Below the pieces are notes generated by a model. The model made no database searches. It was given only the letters and a program-made list of their open reading frames with translations, and had not been told where the DNA came from. The position numbers and the translations under genes were made by a program. DNA of 64,000 nucleotides from Ursus arctos (lineage: Eukaryota > Chordata > Mammalia > Carnivora > Ursidae). Of the stretch, positions 11,040 to 23,044 are shown piece after piece. Within the stretch, counting starts at the first letter, position 1. The number at the start of each line of letters is the position of its first letter. The stretch covers positions 5,752,001 through 5,816,000 of the forward strand of contig NW_026622997.1 of NCBI RefSeq assembly GCF_023065955.2. The letters run 5' to 3'.

Positions 11040-11520
11040 TAAAACAACAAATATTTGTTATCTCCCATTTCTATGGGCCAGGAATTTGGGAGCATTTTAG
11101 TTGGATTGTTCTGGTTCAAGTCTCTCAGGAGGTCACAGTCATACTGTCAGCCAGGACTGCAGTCTTCTCTGAAGCCTGGGCTTCTGAGTTCAATTATGTG
11201 CTTGCTGACAGGCCTTTATTTCTTGATGGCTGTTGGATGGAGACTTAATTCCTCATCATGCAGGCCTCTCCATAGGCTTCTAGGAGTGTCTTCTCAACAT
11301 GAGAGCTGGATTCCCCCAGATTGAGGGATGAGAGAGAGAGAGAGAGAAAAGAGACGAAGAATCTGATGACACAGAAACCACAGTCTACTTCTTATAATCT
11401 CAGAAGTAACATAGCATCACTTGAGCTATATATACAGATCAACCTAGTATAGCTTAGAGGGAAACCACACCAGGAGGCAAGGATCATGGGAGGCATCTTA
11501 GAGACTGCCTGCTATACTAG
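11040..11520 (-). mobile_element. MaLR-like LTR remnant
   Basis: The run 'CTATGGGCCAGGAATTTGGG', 'GTTCTGGTTCAAGTCTCTCA', 'GCAGGCCTCTCCATAGGCTT' and the terminal 'GGAGGCATCTTAGAGACTGC' corresponds to the complement of a common mammalian MaLR/MLT1-type LTR. A short GA repeat sits at 11331-11347. It is non-coding and strongly diverged, and the exact subfamily is uncertain. Confidence 0.55.
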
Positions 11521-14500
11521 TGTTTGAGATCTTTAACACAAGAGACAAACCTTTAACATCTATTATTTTTACTATCTTAATCCATCTTCTCATCTAATAA
11601 CTTGTGGCAACATACCATTCTTACGTAAAAGCTTGGACGAAGTGACCCCTATGGTTCCTCCCAACTCAGACTATGGTTCTATAGCACTTTTATGCATACC
11701 TTAAAATGACTGGGGGCTTTCCTGATATAGGAAGGAGAGGTCTGAAGAGCTGGAACCCTAAGCGGTGCTCATATTTATTCAAGAATCAAAGAGAGATAAA
11801 CATGAAGCTAGGAGGGCAGCTGAGGTGAGATATTGAGAGACTTGATACTGTATTCAGTGGAATGTTGAAATGAAAATCTGCAGAGGTGACAGGCAACATA
11901 CCTGCTAGCAAGGGGGGGGGGCAGGGAGAAGGGATCCAGGACTGCACTGTAGTGTGGGTGAGGCTGGGGGTCTTAAGAATAACCCCATGAGGCCAGGCAT
12001 GTGAGGCATGTCTCACTGCATCTGGAAATGTGATTAAATATGTGTCCATTCTACTGCTGAAGGCCTTACATATTCCTAACTATGTAGGTAAGCTATTGCA
12101 TATTGACATAGGACACATCATACTCCATACAAAATTTCTTTCCCTTTTTGTATGTGTGGTTGCTACTACTTCCTATCTGGTCAGACCTTTGCTGAGGAAG
12201 TCTTCTAGGGGAAGTGATTCTCCAAAGGCCTTAATATTCCGTATATATGGATATATGTTTTCAGTTGCCCATCTCAGATGTTCTCATTACTGGACAAATT
12301 AAACATTTATAATTTTAGAAAATAGAGTAAGGGATTAAAGAATATTAGTCATTATGCAGTTCCATTACATGAGGTCAAGAAAGAGTAAATAAATGCAAGC
12401 ACCTTTTAGCATCGTGTCCTCCATTCAAAAATAGATAAAAATGGTTACCACAGGAACTTTTTCCCCGGGTCTAATTCCAGCCTTGTTCTGGTTTTGGGAA
12501 GTCATGTACAAAGCTGGGCAAGAACCTGGCTCACCAGTTGAAGTGACTGTGCCCCACCGAATCTAAATAATCAAACTTCCGTGCTTCCGTGTGTGGCGCT
12601 GTTCTGCAGCACGGTTTCACTTTGTGGCTTGATCATCAGTGCGAGTATGTGGCTTCCACTATAACTGCTTTTCCTAGAACACACAATAGTTTTGCTTCTC
12701 AATCTCTTCCTGTTGTGAGAACTGCCTCAAGTCTGTGCTGCCCACAGCACGGTGTCTCTGAGCATCAGCATTCCTTGGAGACCACGCTGCAGAGGCAGTG
12801 AGACCAGGCACATTTCAGAATGCCTTGCTGAGTGCCCCCTTCCTCCCAATCCACAAAAGGAAATCATGTTATAATAAGCCAATAAGATGTGTAGAAACCT
12901 TATGTCTGGGTTTGGATGCTGATGAAATACTCTCCATAGCCATTCCATTAGTATAAGTTTAGCAAAAGGTATTAATTTATAGGTCACATTAACCTCAAGT
13001 ACTTTGAAATCCATTTTCATGCAAATATGGGAATCCTACTGAAAGTGGAAGATGAAATATCATATTCTTATGAAATGATGAAACTAACATCTGGCTCTTA
13101 ATAATGGACAAAGAGTGACTGACACTGAGAACCGTTTTAGATTTATATTTAGTCCTTTTTCATAGCTTAAATGTGCATATAAAATTCATAAATAAGGAAA
13201 CATCTTTAAAAAGTTAAGCATGAATGGAATTCAGCCATTAGAAGTATGCTCTATATATTTCTGAATTTTCTCAGCACTCAAGTTCGGAATGGATCTGTAT
13301 TATATTCCAGGTTCCTGAGCTTTACTGATTATAAACAGATTCCCTCTGTTGTCATCCTGTTTAACTGGCTGGTGCCACTGTGCTTCCCTGAAAGACAAAG
13401 AGGAAAAGAAAAAAAACTCTTCAATGCATTTGCACATCTCTGGGCCTTTATTGAGTCATAGGTTGTAATTTAAACATAATTCTGCCAAGAGAAAAGAAGT
13501 ATTCGTTTTACTCTAACATTTATTATTATATGACATACAGACTATACTTTTCTCCGTTGTTGGCACTCAGGTCCATAAGAGCAAGGCACTGACTTAAGAC
13601 ACTTCGCGGATTTCTCAGAGCGCTGTCCAAGCAGAGGTGAGAGACAGCTACGTACATAAGTCAGCAGCAGCTCCCCTACGCTGATCAAATGAGGTTGGCT
13701 TTGCTATAAAAATGGAAAAGCAGATTTTGGACAAACCTGGGCTCTCTTGTGCTCTTATTATATTTTGCTTTGGCAACTCACAGGCCTAGTTCTTAAAGAA
13801 GCAGATGGCTTTTTTAAGACTTAAAGGGAAAAAAGTATATCAGATTCCTTGCCTGTGCTTGTCACAAATGTGCTTGCCAAGAAGCGGTGCTCTGTACTGA
13901 ACACCCAGAGGGGGTAAAGGTCACACTCAGAGGTGCTAAGAGGCACTTGCAGAATAACTTTTGAATAAAAAATGAATTAATTCTCAGAGCTGGTCAAAAT
14001 TTCCTCACTCTTTGTTCATTTTGATCTTTAGCAATAAGGATGCAATTTTGTCATAAAAGAAGCCATTCCTGTGGTTTTCTACCTAGGAAGCCCTATGTAC
14101 TAAGGACCCCATGACTTCTCAGCTATGCTGTATGTGCTTTGAGGGGTGGGAAGGTTTATCTCTCCACTGCTTGGATTCCCACATCGTTCTGTCACTGGCC
14201 TCAAGCACAGTGGACCCTTAAATGCCTGAGCTCCTCTGATTCCTCAAGGGGATGCCAGATCTAAAGCATTCCGATTCCCCAGTGTCCTTTGATTTAAACT
14301 CTGCTTTGGTGAGTGCTATTTTTTAGGGGAAGAGGTAGACTATATTAGCACAAAAAGGGTGAATTCAAATGGGTGCACATTGCAGCAGATGACAGACTAA
14401 AAGGTTGCAAAGGACTTAGGATGCAGGAAACCGGCAAACTGAAATTTCCTAAGCTGCAGGTGATAAAGGCAGGGCTAGAGTGGCTTCTGTCCTTTCGGTG

Positions 14501-14565
14501 TGAGATTTCATTTTCATCTCCCACCACCAATGTAACTATCTTTGATGGCTTGTTATTGCAGCAGT
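11521..14565. other. Three kilobases of mostly unique DNA
   Basis: No family-level repeat or coding exon is recognisable. A run of nine G at 11911-11919 and the octamer ATGCAAAT at 13019-13026 are the only short motifs I note. Open frames here are under 100 codons and lack family resemblance. Confidence 0.5.
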
Positions 14566-14967
14566 GGTATGGGATTAATTGTGTTCTAAAATTGATATAG
14601 TGAAGTCATAACCCTCGGTACCTCCAATGTGGTTGTATTTGGAAATAGGACCTTTAAAGAGGTGATTAGTTTTAAATGAGGCCATTAGGGTGGGCCCTGA
14701 TCCAACCTGACTAGTGTCCTTTTAAGAAGAAATGATGAGGACATACAAAGAGACACCAGGGAAGTGTGTGCCCCGGGGAAAGATCATGTGAATACACAGG
14801 GAGAAGAGAGCCACCTACAAACCAAGGAAAGAGGCCTCAGAATTAATCACCTTTCCCAGCACCTTGATCTTGGACTGGTAGCCTTCCAAACTATAAAAAA
14901 ATAAATTTCTGCTGTTTAAGTCACCCAGTCTGTGTTATCTTGTTATGACAGCCTGAACAGACTAATA
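14566..14967 (+). mobile_element. MaLR-type (MLT1/MST-like) solo LTR
   Basis: The LTR proceeds through 'AGTGAAGTCATAACCCTCGG', 'GGGTGGGCCCTGATCCAACC', 'AATACACAGGGAGAAGAGAG', 'CACCTTGATCTTGGACTGGT' and 'AAATAAATTTCTGCTGTTTA', and ends '...GAACAGACTAATACA'. This is a clear full LTR with its polyadenylation region and no internal viral sequence. Confidence 0.85.
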
Positions 14968-14977
14968 CAGATGGCTT

Positions 14978-15310
14978 TTTCCACTCTTGCGGTAATTGCA
15001 AAAATGGTCAGAAATTCTTTCCCTCCCTGCAGTTATACTCTTGTATTACAACTTTGCAGCTTGGGAGGTGAAGATTGTTGCCTATGGTTTGACTTTGTTG
15101 ACTTGCTCTAGCCGATAAAATGTGCCAGAAATGACTTTGTGTCAGCCAAGGCTGGACTTAAAAGGTTCTGCATGCTTCCTCGGAGCCCACCTAGGGCCCG
15201 GTGGACGAGGGCAGACTACCTTGCCCGAGGCTATGCTTAATCACTCAAGCCTACACCTGCAGGTCCGGAAGACACAGAAGAATGAAAACAGAGTTGAAAA
15301 GTGAATTACT
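14978..15310 (+). mobile_element. Second, older MLT1-like LTR remnant
   Basis: Order of motifs: 'GCAAAAATGGTCAGAAATTC', 'TATTACAACTTTGCAGCTTG', 'TTGACTTGCTCTAGCCGATA', 'GCCAGAAATGACTTTGTGTC', then a degenerate right part. This follows the left two thirds of an older MLT1 subfamily LTR and lies directly beside the younger LTR. The 60-codon frame inside it is not a gene. Confidence 0.65.
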
Positions 15311-15636
15311 GAAGTTCTGTCTGCTTAATATTGAATTATTTTTCTAATCATTTGACCAACATGCATAAAAGAGGTTTTGATCTCTGCTTCCCTCCCCCCA
15401 CCCCTGCTGTTCCTCAAAAAACAAGCACATCCAATGACATTCTGGAAACATTCTGTATTGGAGGCTGGGAACCACCATCCATCCCTGTCTTTGCGGGGCT
15501 GCACTGAAGATCCTATAGGAGGATCGCAGTCATTCTCTTTTTCTTAAGTTAACTTCATAATTTGTCCTTGTGACCTTCCTACTTTCAGAATGCTACAGTG
15601 GCTACTATCCAATGAGAAAGAGAGGGTTCCATTTTA

Positions 15637-15830
15637 TTTTTTTAAAAGATTTTATTTATTTGACGGGGGAGTGGGTGAGAGAGTATACACAGGGAGAATG
15701 GTGGAGGGAGAGGGAGAAGCAGGCTCCCACTGAGCAGGGAGCCCGATGGAGGGCTTGATCCCAGGACCCTGGGATCATGACCTGAGCCGAAGGCAGACGC
15801 TTAACTGACTGAGCCACCCATGAGCACTTG
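15637..15830 (-). mobile_element. Carnivore SINE (SINEC), older subtype
   Basis: Complement of a SINEC with the 'GAGCCTGCTTCTCC' body. TSD copies AGGGTTCCATTTTA (15623-15636) and AGAGTCCCATTTTA (15831-15844) differ at two positions, so this is an older insertion than those with perfect TSDs. Confidence 0.9.
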
Positions 15831-15844
15831 AGAGTCCCATTTTA

Positions 15845-16509
15845 AATAGAAGATGGACTGTTTGACACATCTCGGTTCTCACCTTCTGATTGAGAGCGCT
15901 CTCTGATTTTGAGGCCAAATGGTACGCCTGTCTGGAAAGGAGATTTATAAAATGGGACAGTTAGGAAAGCCCAGCAGGTTCTGTATCTATCAGGAGAGCA
16001 CGCGAAAGCTCGTTCTGAGAGGGAAGTTTGGACTTAAGGCTTGCTTTGGCTCTGCCGCTGTCAGCTGAGCTCCCTCCTAGAATGTGGAGCTCCACATGGC
16101 TTTGCTGTCCTCCATTGTCTGGGCGGGCATTTTCGTGTGTGTGCTCTTTGAAGGATAAGAAAGGTGAGCCACACGTAGATCATTTGTGGCAAATGTGGCC
16201 TACGGGCTCCTTGCCAGGTGCAATCACCGGCTTTAACTGCTGTAGATCTATCATCTGTAAGGCATCTTGTGCATTTTCTGAGACAGAGCAGTAAAGGAAT
16301 CTGCCCCAGATCATTAAAGTCCTGTGTGTGGGAGGTCTGTGGGGGGGAGGGGCCGCAGCATGTTTCACATGACCGTTCCAGACCCCAAGCCCCTTGGAAA
16401 AAGCCTGTGGCACTAGATTGCGGGAGTTTTCCAAGTCTAAACAGTTCCTGATGATCTATATATTTTTTTAAACTAAAACTAAACTGTATCTACAAAAGAA
16501 CACATTAGT

Positions 16510-16550
<41 letters not shown>

Positions 16551-17185
16551 ATCGAACCACTCCGCTAACCCCCTGTCCAAATAAAAACATTTCAAACGTT
16601 TTGGATCTGATTTCTTATTTCCTGTGAGCAGTTGTTGGCATTATTTTATGTGGAGAGGTTTGGTTGTAAGATGAGCAAATGCCCGTGAGCTCTATCCGTT
16701 GTTGTAAATTAGGCCAACAGGCAGCGATACTCTTTAGGCTGATGCCAATTTTCTTTCTAAGAGCATAATCCTGTAATGCAGAACAGAAAGTTTTTGCTCC
16801 TTTGAATTAAAGCCTTAATACTTTGCTTGATTTTTGAGTATTTTTTTCCTTGAGTAGAGACAATTTAATCTCAAGATGTCGAGTAAACTCAAACTTTCCT
16901 ACTCTATTTTAAAATATATTTCATTTTTAAATCATCCAGGAGAAAAGTGGGAAAGGTTATGTCCTTGGGCAGGTTAATGTCCTCCTTACGATGATAGAGA
17001 CTCCTGGGCACAAAAGACTAAAAACTTGCATCTGTCAAGCTGTTTTCACATCAAAGAGTGAAGGTACTTGCATGACATTTTATCATTTGCATCTCACTGC
17101 CGCTTAAATTATCTCCCAATAGTCCCGTAAGATGTGTGTGTTGATCCACCAGCCACGTGCAGCGGGTATGACCACTACTCTCTGA
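15845..17185. other. Unique DNA around a CA microsatellite
   Basis: Apart from the (AC)n at 16512-16549 there is no recognisable element. Two overlapping frames at 16028-16451 (about 80 codons each) have no protein family resemblance. Confidence 0.5.
16512..16549. repeat. (AC)n microsatellite, about 19 units
   Basis: An uninterrupted AC dinucleotide run of 38 bp, expected to be length-polymorphic. Confidence 0.97.
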
Positions 17186-17232
17186 ATGAAATGGCCCACT
17201 CCATTTTCTTAAAACCAGTCCCTCTTCCATCA

Positions 17233-18588
17233 TGTTTGTCTTTGTTCTGTTTTATTTCATACATTGTGGTGATTTGGTGATTTATCAACCAGAGTCACCA
17301 CGTTTTACATTAGATCCTCAGACCTCAATCATCTTACACCTAAATGTTGGCACCTTTTTACCAAACGATTTCTATTTCTTCCAACCCATCAGCCTCCAGC
17401 AACCACTTTTCTGCTCTGTTTCTACGAATTTGACTTTATTTAAAAAACTTTTCTTCGATTCCACATAGGAATGGTACTGTGCAATATTTGTCTTTCTCTG
17501 TTTGTCTTCTTTCGCTTAGCATAATGCCCTCAAGTTCTGCCTATGCTGTCACACGTGCAGGATCACCTTCCTTCCCATAGCTGAATCGTATTTCACTGCG
17601 TGCATACCATTTCTTTATCCATTCATCTGTTGATGGGCACTTATGTTGTTTCCATATCTTGTCCATTGTGAATAATGATGCAATGAACATGGGAGTGCAG
17701 AGATCTCTTCAATATCCTCTTTTCATTTCCTTTGAATGCATACCCAGAAGTGAGATTGCTGAATCATAGTCTTATTTTTAATTTTTTGAGGCAACTCCCT
17801 GCTGTTTTCCATAGTGGTTGCACTAATTTACATTCTTACCAACAGTGTACAAGGGTTCCTTACTCCACATCCTTGCCAAAACTTGTTATTGCTTGTCTTT
17901 TTGATGACAGTCATTCTAACAGATGTGAAATGTTATCTCATTGTGGTTTTAATTTACATTTCCTTAATGATTAGTGATATTGACCACCTTTTCATGTATC
18001 TGTTGATCATTTATTTATATGTCATCTTTGGAATAATGTCTTTTTAGTTCCTCCATTCATTTATAAAATCTGATTGTTTTATGCTATTGGTTGTATGAGT
18101 TCTTTATATATTTGGATATTTGCAAATATTTTCTCCCATTCTGTAGTTGCCTTTTCATATTGTTGATGGTTTCCTTCGCTGTGCAGAAGCTTTTTAGTTT
18201 GATGTAGTCCCACTTGTTTATTTTTGCTTTTTTACCCTTAATCCAAAAAAATCGTCATCGAGATTGATGTCAAGGAGTTTACCACCTATGTTTTCTTCTA
18301 GTTTTATGATTTCAGGTCTTACATTTAAGTCTTAAATACCTTTTGGGTTTTATTTTTGTATGTAGTATGATAGTGGTCCACTTTCATTCTTTTGCATGTG
18401 GCTGTCCAGGTTTTCCAGCACCATTTGTTACAAAGACTGTCCTTTCCCTACTGTATATTCTTGGCTCCTTTGTTGTAAAACAATTGATCATATAGGCATG
18501 GGTTCATTGCTGGGCTCTCTGTTCTGTCACTGATCTATGTGTCTGTTTTTATGCCAGTGCCTTTGTGTTTCGATAACTACGGCATTTA
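17233..18588 (-). mobile_element. Old 5'-truncated L1 LINE
   Basis: Complement of the L1 3' UTR and ORF2 end: 'GTCTTTCTCTGTTTGTCTTC', 'TTCATCTGTTGATGGGCACT', 'CTAATTTACATTCTTACCAA', 'GATTAGTGATATTGACCACC', up to 'GTGTTTCGATAACTACGGCA'. It contains several small frames that are antisense artefacts. Its two flanks resemble each other over about 45 bp (17186-17232 and 18589-18638), a possible long, degraded TSD. Confidence 0.8.
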
Positions 18589-19159
18589 CAAAATGGTCCA
18601 CACCATCATTTTCTTTAAGTCAGTTCCTTTTCCACCATATTCGATTTTACCCTATTTCCTATTCTATAGTGTGCGTGAACATTCTTTCTCAGTTATTACT
18701 TAATTATTCCTTCCCAGATGCAGGAGAAAGTCCTGAGATTCCCAGGGGACTCATATGGACCAAGTCTTTGGGGGAATTTTCTCTAGCCTTTGGCCTCCAT
18801 AGTTGCTGCTGAAATGCTCACTGCCCCCATCTGCCTGGTCCCTTGCAAGCCCATGGTTCTTTTGCCTCTTTGTTATGTGTGAGCTCAGGAATTCTTGCTC
18901 AGTGTTCCTAATGTTGGGGGTTCTGCCTCCCTAAGTGCACCATCTGGCATGTTCCTTTTAGGTCTGGCCACCTCCCAGAGTGCACTGTTGCAGGACCTGC
19001 AGGTTCCTTGTCTTTCCCCATTGTCTGCCCATTGTGGACTCTATTTCTGCCTCTTTCCAACTCCATAACGTAATCTCCTCTAGAAGATTAGAACTTTGGG
19101 AGGTAAAGCACCAGGAAGGGAAGAGTTTATAGCTACAAAGAGTCTTTGCACACAAAACT

Positions 19160-19310
19160 TGCATCACATTAGCAAGCCACTTAACCTCTTTTTGGACGAA
19201 GAAAGTAAGGTGCAGAGCAGTTAACTGACACACAGAAAACCATGCAGCAAATTAATCACAGGTTTGGGTGTAAATGGAGCCTTTCGAATGCAGATCATTG
19301 CTCTTTACAA
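19160..19310 (+). mobile_element. Possible MIR SINE remnant
   Basis: The sequence around 'AAGGTGCAGAGCAGTTAACT' and 'AATCACAGGTTTGGGTGTAA' follows the MIR 3' half. It is too diverged for certainty. Confidence 0.4.
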
Positions 19311-19900
19311 AGAAGAAAAATGAACCAGGGGCTTTTCAGTTTCTGAATCCAAAGAATTTTACAGGATGGAATTCAAGTTAAAGTCTACTCTGTGGGACAG
19401 AAACAGGAATTATTTCCTTTCCATGGTAGCTTGATTCATCTGTCAAGCATTTTCGTAATCTAGTCCCAAGGCCATAGCAGTCTGATTGCTGGTGTCAGCA
19501 GCCAGTGAGAGAACATCCCTATCTCGGTACTTACTCCTCACTGACACCAGCCAACCAGGCATCTAGGGTGTCTGTCAACAGCATGTGGCAGTCTTCAACC
19601 ATAGCTTTGGCCTTTGAGTAGCAGATGCTTGTTTTTCTAATCTCTTTGGAAAACAGAAAATGTTGTAGTAAATATCAGTGCTCAAAGACTAAAAAACTGA
19701 AGATGTAGGTGGTCACTTTATTCGAAATTCCAAAAATCTTTCGGTTGCAGGAAAGCATGGGGTTGAAAACTGGAAGCTTGCTAGCCTTTTGGAAAAAGCA
19801 AATAAAGTTCTAGCTTTTTTTTTTTTTTAATTAAAAAAAAAAAGAGGGAGAGAGAGATTGCATAGTTCTACAAGTGAAAATGCCAACAGGAGTCTTATAG

Positions 19901-19940
19901 AAAAAATGATAATACTGCAAAAAAAATGATAATACTGCAA
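19901..19940. repeat. 20-bp perfect tandem duplication
   Basis: The unit AAAAAATGATAATACTGCAA is present twice, back to back and identical, followed by an A-run. This is probably recent replication slippage. Confidence 0.9.
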
Positions 19941-20689
19941 AAAAAAAATGCATAGATCCTGTTTAAGGCATTCTAGCCTTCTTAGATCAGTCACCTTAAA
20001 ATGTGGCTGGAGATTTAGGCTTATTGCACCATTGCTGCAATTTTTCTTTAGGTTGGTCTCCTCAGATAAGAGAAATTAAAATATATGGTAATTTTGCTAG
20101 CAAAGCATTATATTGTAGCTACATTGCATTCCCAGTTAATTGCAATACAAATACTCTTTGGCCTAGAATAGATCTGCATTCTGGAAAAATTGTCAAAATA
20201 TCAAGAGTGAAGGAAAAACATTCTTTGTGTGGCTTTGGTGGAAAAGTCTGGCTTGCAAACCCTGTATGTTGCTGAGGAGTAGGGTCAGTAAAATGCCCTT
20301 GGCAGGGCAGTTTTCAAGGGGTAACCACTCAGAGACTTGCTAGAGATGAACAAGACAGCTGAGTGCAGAAGATCCCTGTGCTGGAGAAGGCCTTGGGGCT
20401 TTAGTCCTAAATCTGTCGTCATTTCCCTCCTAAGGCTAAAATTTTTAATTTTTAAAGAGAGAGGATGGGGCTTCTCGGGCATCTCAACTGACATTTGCTG
20501 CTTGATTGCTTTATAGTTTGGTGATGATAACTCATCACCAAATGTGAAGAAGTTTGGGCCTTCTGTGGGCTCCAGTCCTTCAGAATAAAAGGCAAGCTGC
20601 AGGGTACAGTGTGGGAAGCCTCGTAACTTGGCCATGTCTTTCTCTCCCAGCTTCTTGTCCTCTCCATCTCTGTATGGTTCAAGCACAAA

Positions 20690-21050
20690 GCTTCTTGCTA
20701 TTCCCTGTGTGCCTGTGATTTTTCACTCTCCTGTGCCTTGGCCCTTTGCTCATGTTGCATGTTTCCCCAGCTTACCTCCATATTTCTTTGTTTGGCTGAC
20801 TCTTTTTTCATCCTTGCAAAGTGGTTTAGGCCTTCTGTGCTCCAAGGCTTTGCCCCGTGCATTTCTTTCCCTGTGTTCCCAGAGCTGGGTCTTTATGACT
20901 CTGTCATTATCTTTATTGCATTATATAGAAATAGCTGGTTTTGAGCAGACCATGAGCTTCTTGTGGGTAGGGGCTGTGTCATAGTCAGCGCTGTGGCTCC
21001 AGCACCTAGCGTAGGGTATATGATTAAAGACTATCAGTTGAATGGAGTTT
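20690..21050 (+). mobile_element. Ancient L2 LINE 3' end
   Basis: Motifs in order: 'CCTTGGCCCTTTGCTCATGT', 'GACCATGAGCTTCTTGTGGG', 'CTCCAGCACCTAGCGTAGGG' and a terminal TTGAATGGA. This is the standard L2 3' region. The 118-codon frame at 20628-20984 runs along it and is not a gene. Confidence 0.75.
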
Positions 21051-22284
21051 AAGAGGACAAGAAAGGGAGACAGTTGCTCAGCTGCTCTTAGAGAGACACC
21101 CTAAAGTCTAATTGGTAAAACAGGATGGATGACTACTCTCTTCTGTAAAAGCTTGGATAAGATATGGAGGGCTGGCCTGGAAGTTTCCTAATCACTAGGG
21201 TCTTAGGCATCTATCTAACTATGTGTCCTTAACACACACAGTTTCCATGTGGGAATATAAAATGGTGCTATAGCTCCTGCCAGTACATCTCATAGGGCGG
21301 GAGAAAAGGAGAAGGGGAAATACCTCCCTTGTCTATGAGAGTATAGCTTGGCCCTTGAGTCACTTCCTCTCATATCCCACTGACCAGAATACATCATGTG
21401 GCTATATCTAGCAATACGGATGGGTTTGGATGAATAATCTTTTATGTCGGTGGCTGTGTGCCCAACCCAAAATTCTGTTACTTTGTAAGGAGGGGAGAGT
21501 GGATACAGAAGTAAAACCAGAAAGTCCTACTAAGTGCCATTGTGTACATGGTACCTCCTGGAGCCCTGGCAGAGGCCACTTCCAGATGCTGCTGCGATGG
21601 AGAAAATGTAATTAACCTTATGCCTCTTAGGGAGAGCTTTGTACTTGTTTGGAGGAAATATTTCAGCAAGTTGAGGGTAAGATTCTTAAGGGCATGCTCA
21701 AGGACAAAGGATAGTCTCTAAATAGTCCTCTAAGGGTAGGGATAAGTGATGAGAGGGAATCTTGATTTCTTGAGCAGTAGAAACTCGGCAGAGATGAACT
21801 GCTGTACATAAAGTGGAAAAGAGGTGCCTGGAGAGGTCAGTTCTGGGGCAGGAAGAGGGGGAGAGGAAGCACCTTGATGTTAGCATACGGAATTTGTAGG
21901 TCTTGGATTTTCAGTGGAGCACACAAACCTTCTTTCTCTGGCTTCTCTATGAAATCTTAGGCAAGTAGGCAAGTTATACATCACTCATTAACATTTCTGA
22001 GTAAGTGGGTCCTTTGGAAAGCCTCAAGGCCCCCTGGCTTATGTCCAGATCGGTTTGGGGGTGACAGCAGAGCTAGTTTATGGGGATGCAAGCGCTGGAG
22101 GATGGTTTTGGGGATGCAGCACAAATGTTATTCAGTTTGGGACATGGCATGGCAGGGCTTCTCTGATTTCCTGGAGTCTCTCTACTGGCCTGTCTTCACC
22201 CATTTTACTTGGTTTAAGACCTATACCATGCGATTGTTTTATGGTTTAGACAATAGATGAGGGACATTATTGTCACATCAGCAA
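21051..22284. other. Unique non-coding DNA
   Basis: I recognise no repeat or coding signal. Open frames are below 65 codons. Confidence 0.5.
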
Positions 22285-22500
22285 TCTCTAGAGTGTGTTT
22301 CATGAAACACAAATGGTCTAAGAGTAGGTATTCCACCGAAAAAAGGTTCTATGGGAAAACAAATTGGGGGAACATGGGATTGAATTAAATGAGGAAGCTC
22401 ATTGCTGTGGGATTAGCGGAAGCCTTTAATAAGATTCTATAATAATGTGCCTGGTGACTCTCAGAATATGTGACATTTTACAAATATTTTAACCACAGAG
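22285..22500. mobile_element. Possible short hAT-type (MER) transposon fossil
   Basis: The pattern 'AGTGTGTTTCATGAAACACA', 'AAAAAGGTTCTATGGGAAAA', 'CAAATTGGGGGAACATGGG' resembles a short non-autonomous hAT-type MER element. I cannot name the family, and the right boundary is a guess. Confidence 0.35.
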
Positions 22501-22570
22501 TCTTGGATCTGTGTGTGTATGTGTGTGCACGTGTGAAAGAAAAATAGAGAGGAAGAAGAGAATCACATAT

Positions 22571-22573
<3 letters not shown>

Positions 22574-22617
<44 letters not shown>

Positions 22618-22813
22618 TAAAGATTTTATTTGTTTATTTGACAGAGAGAGAGAGACAGCCAGTGAGAGAGGGACCACAAGCAGGGGGAGTGGGAGAGGAA
22701 GAAGCAGGCTCCCAGTGGAGCACGGAGCCCGATGCAGGGCTTGATCTCAGGACTCTGGGATCACGCCCTGGGCCGAAGGCAGACGCTTAACGAATGAGCC
22801 ACCCAGGCGCCCC
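22574..22813 (-). mobile_element. SINEC with an expanded (TAAA)n tail
   Basis: A complementary-strand carnivore SINE ending in GGCGCCCC. Its A-rich tail has become a TTTA microsatellite on this strand (about 22566-22617). The 18-bp TSD AAGAGAATCACATATTTA (22556-22573 and 22814-22831) is perfect, so the microsatellite lies inside the insertion and derives from the SINE tail. Confidence 0.95.
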
Positions 22814-22929
22814 AAGAGAATCACATATTTACATTTAAGGCTGGTGCTCTATGGCACACACTTAGAGGACACTGGGCAGTAGGACCAAAAAGACTCCAGG
22901 GAACACTAAGCTCGTTCTGCCACCCAGGG

Positions 22930-23004
22930 CCAAGCACGTTCTTTTCTTTCTCCCTCCCTTCCTCCCTCGCTCCCTCCCTTCCTTCCTTCCTTCCTTCCTT
23001 CCAT

Positions 23005-23043
<39 letters not shown>

Positions 23044-23044
23044 T
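22930..23044. repeat. Compound microsatellite (CCTT/CCCT)n then (TTTA)n
   Basis: Pyrimidine-rich CTTC/CCCT units from 22939 to about 23002 pass directly into about ten TTTA units (23003-23044). No SINE body is attached here, unlike the similar TTTA run 400 bp upstream. Confidence 0.9.

Larger units (their letters stand above)
18640..20689. other. Mostly unique DNA
   Basis: Contains a faint MIR remnant and a 20-bp tandem duplication (listed separately) and an A/T-rich patch near 19808-19845. The minus-strand frame at 20285-20686 (133 codons) has no recognisable domain and ends within unique DNA, so it is not called as a gene. Confidence 0.5.

Noticed and set aside
20285..20686. 133-codon minus-strand frame in unique DNA
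   Set aside because: No recognisable motif, and a second frame overlaps it at 20452-20688. No evidence of coding periodicity by eye.
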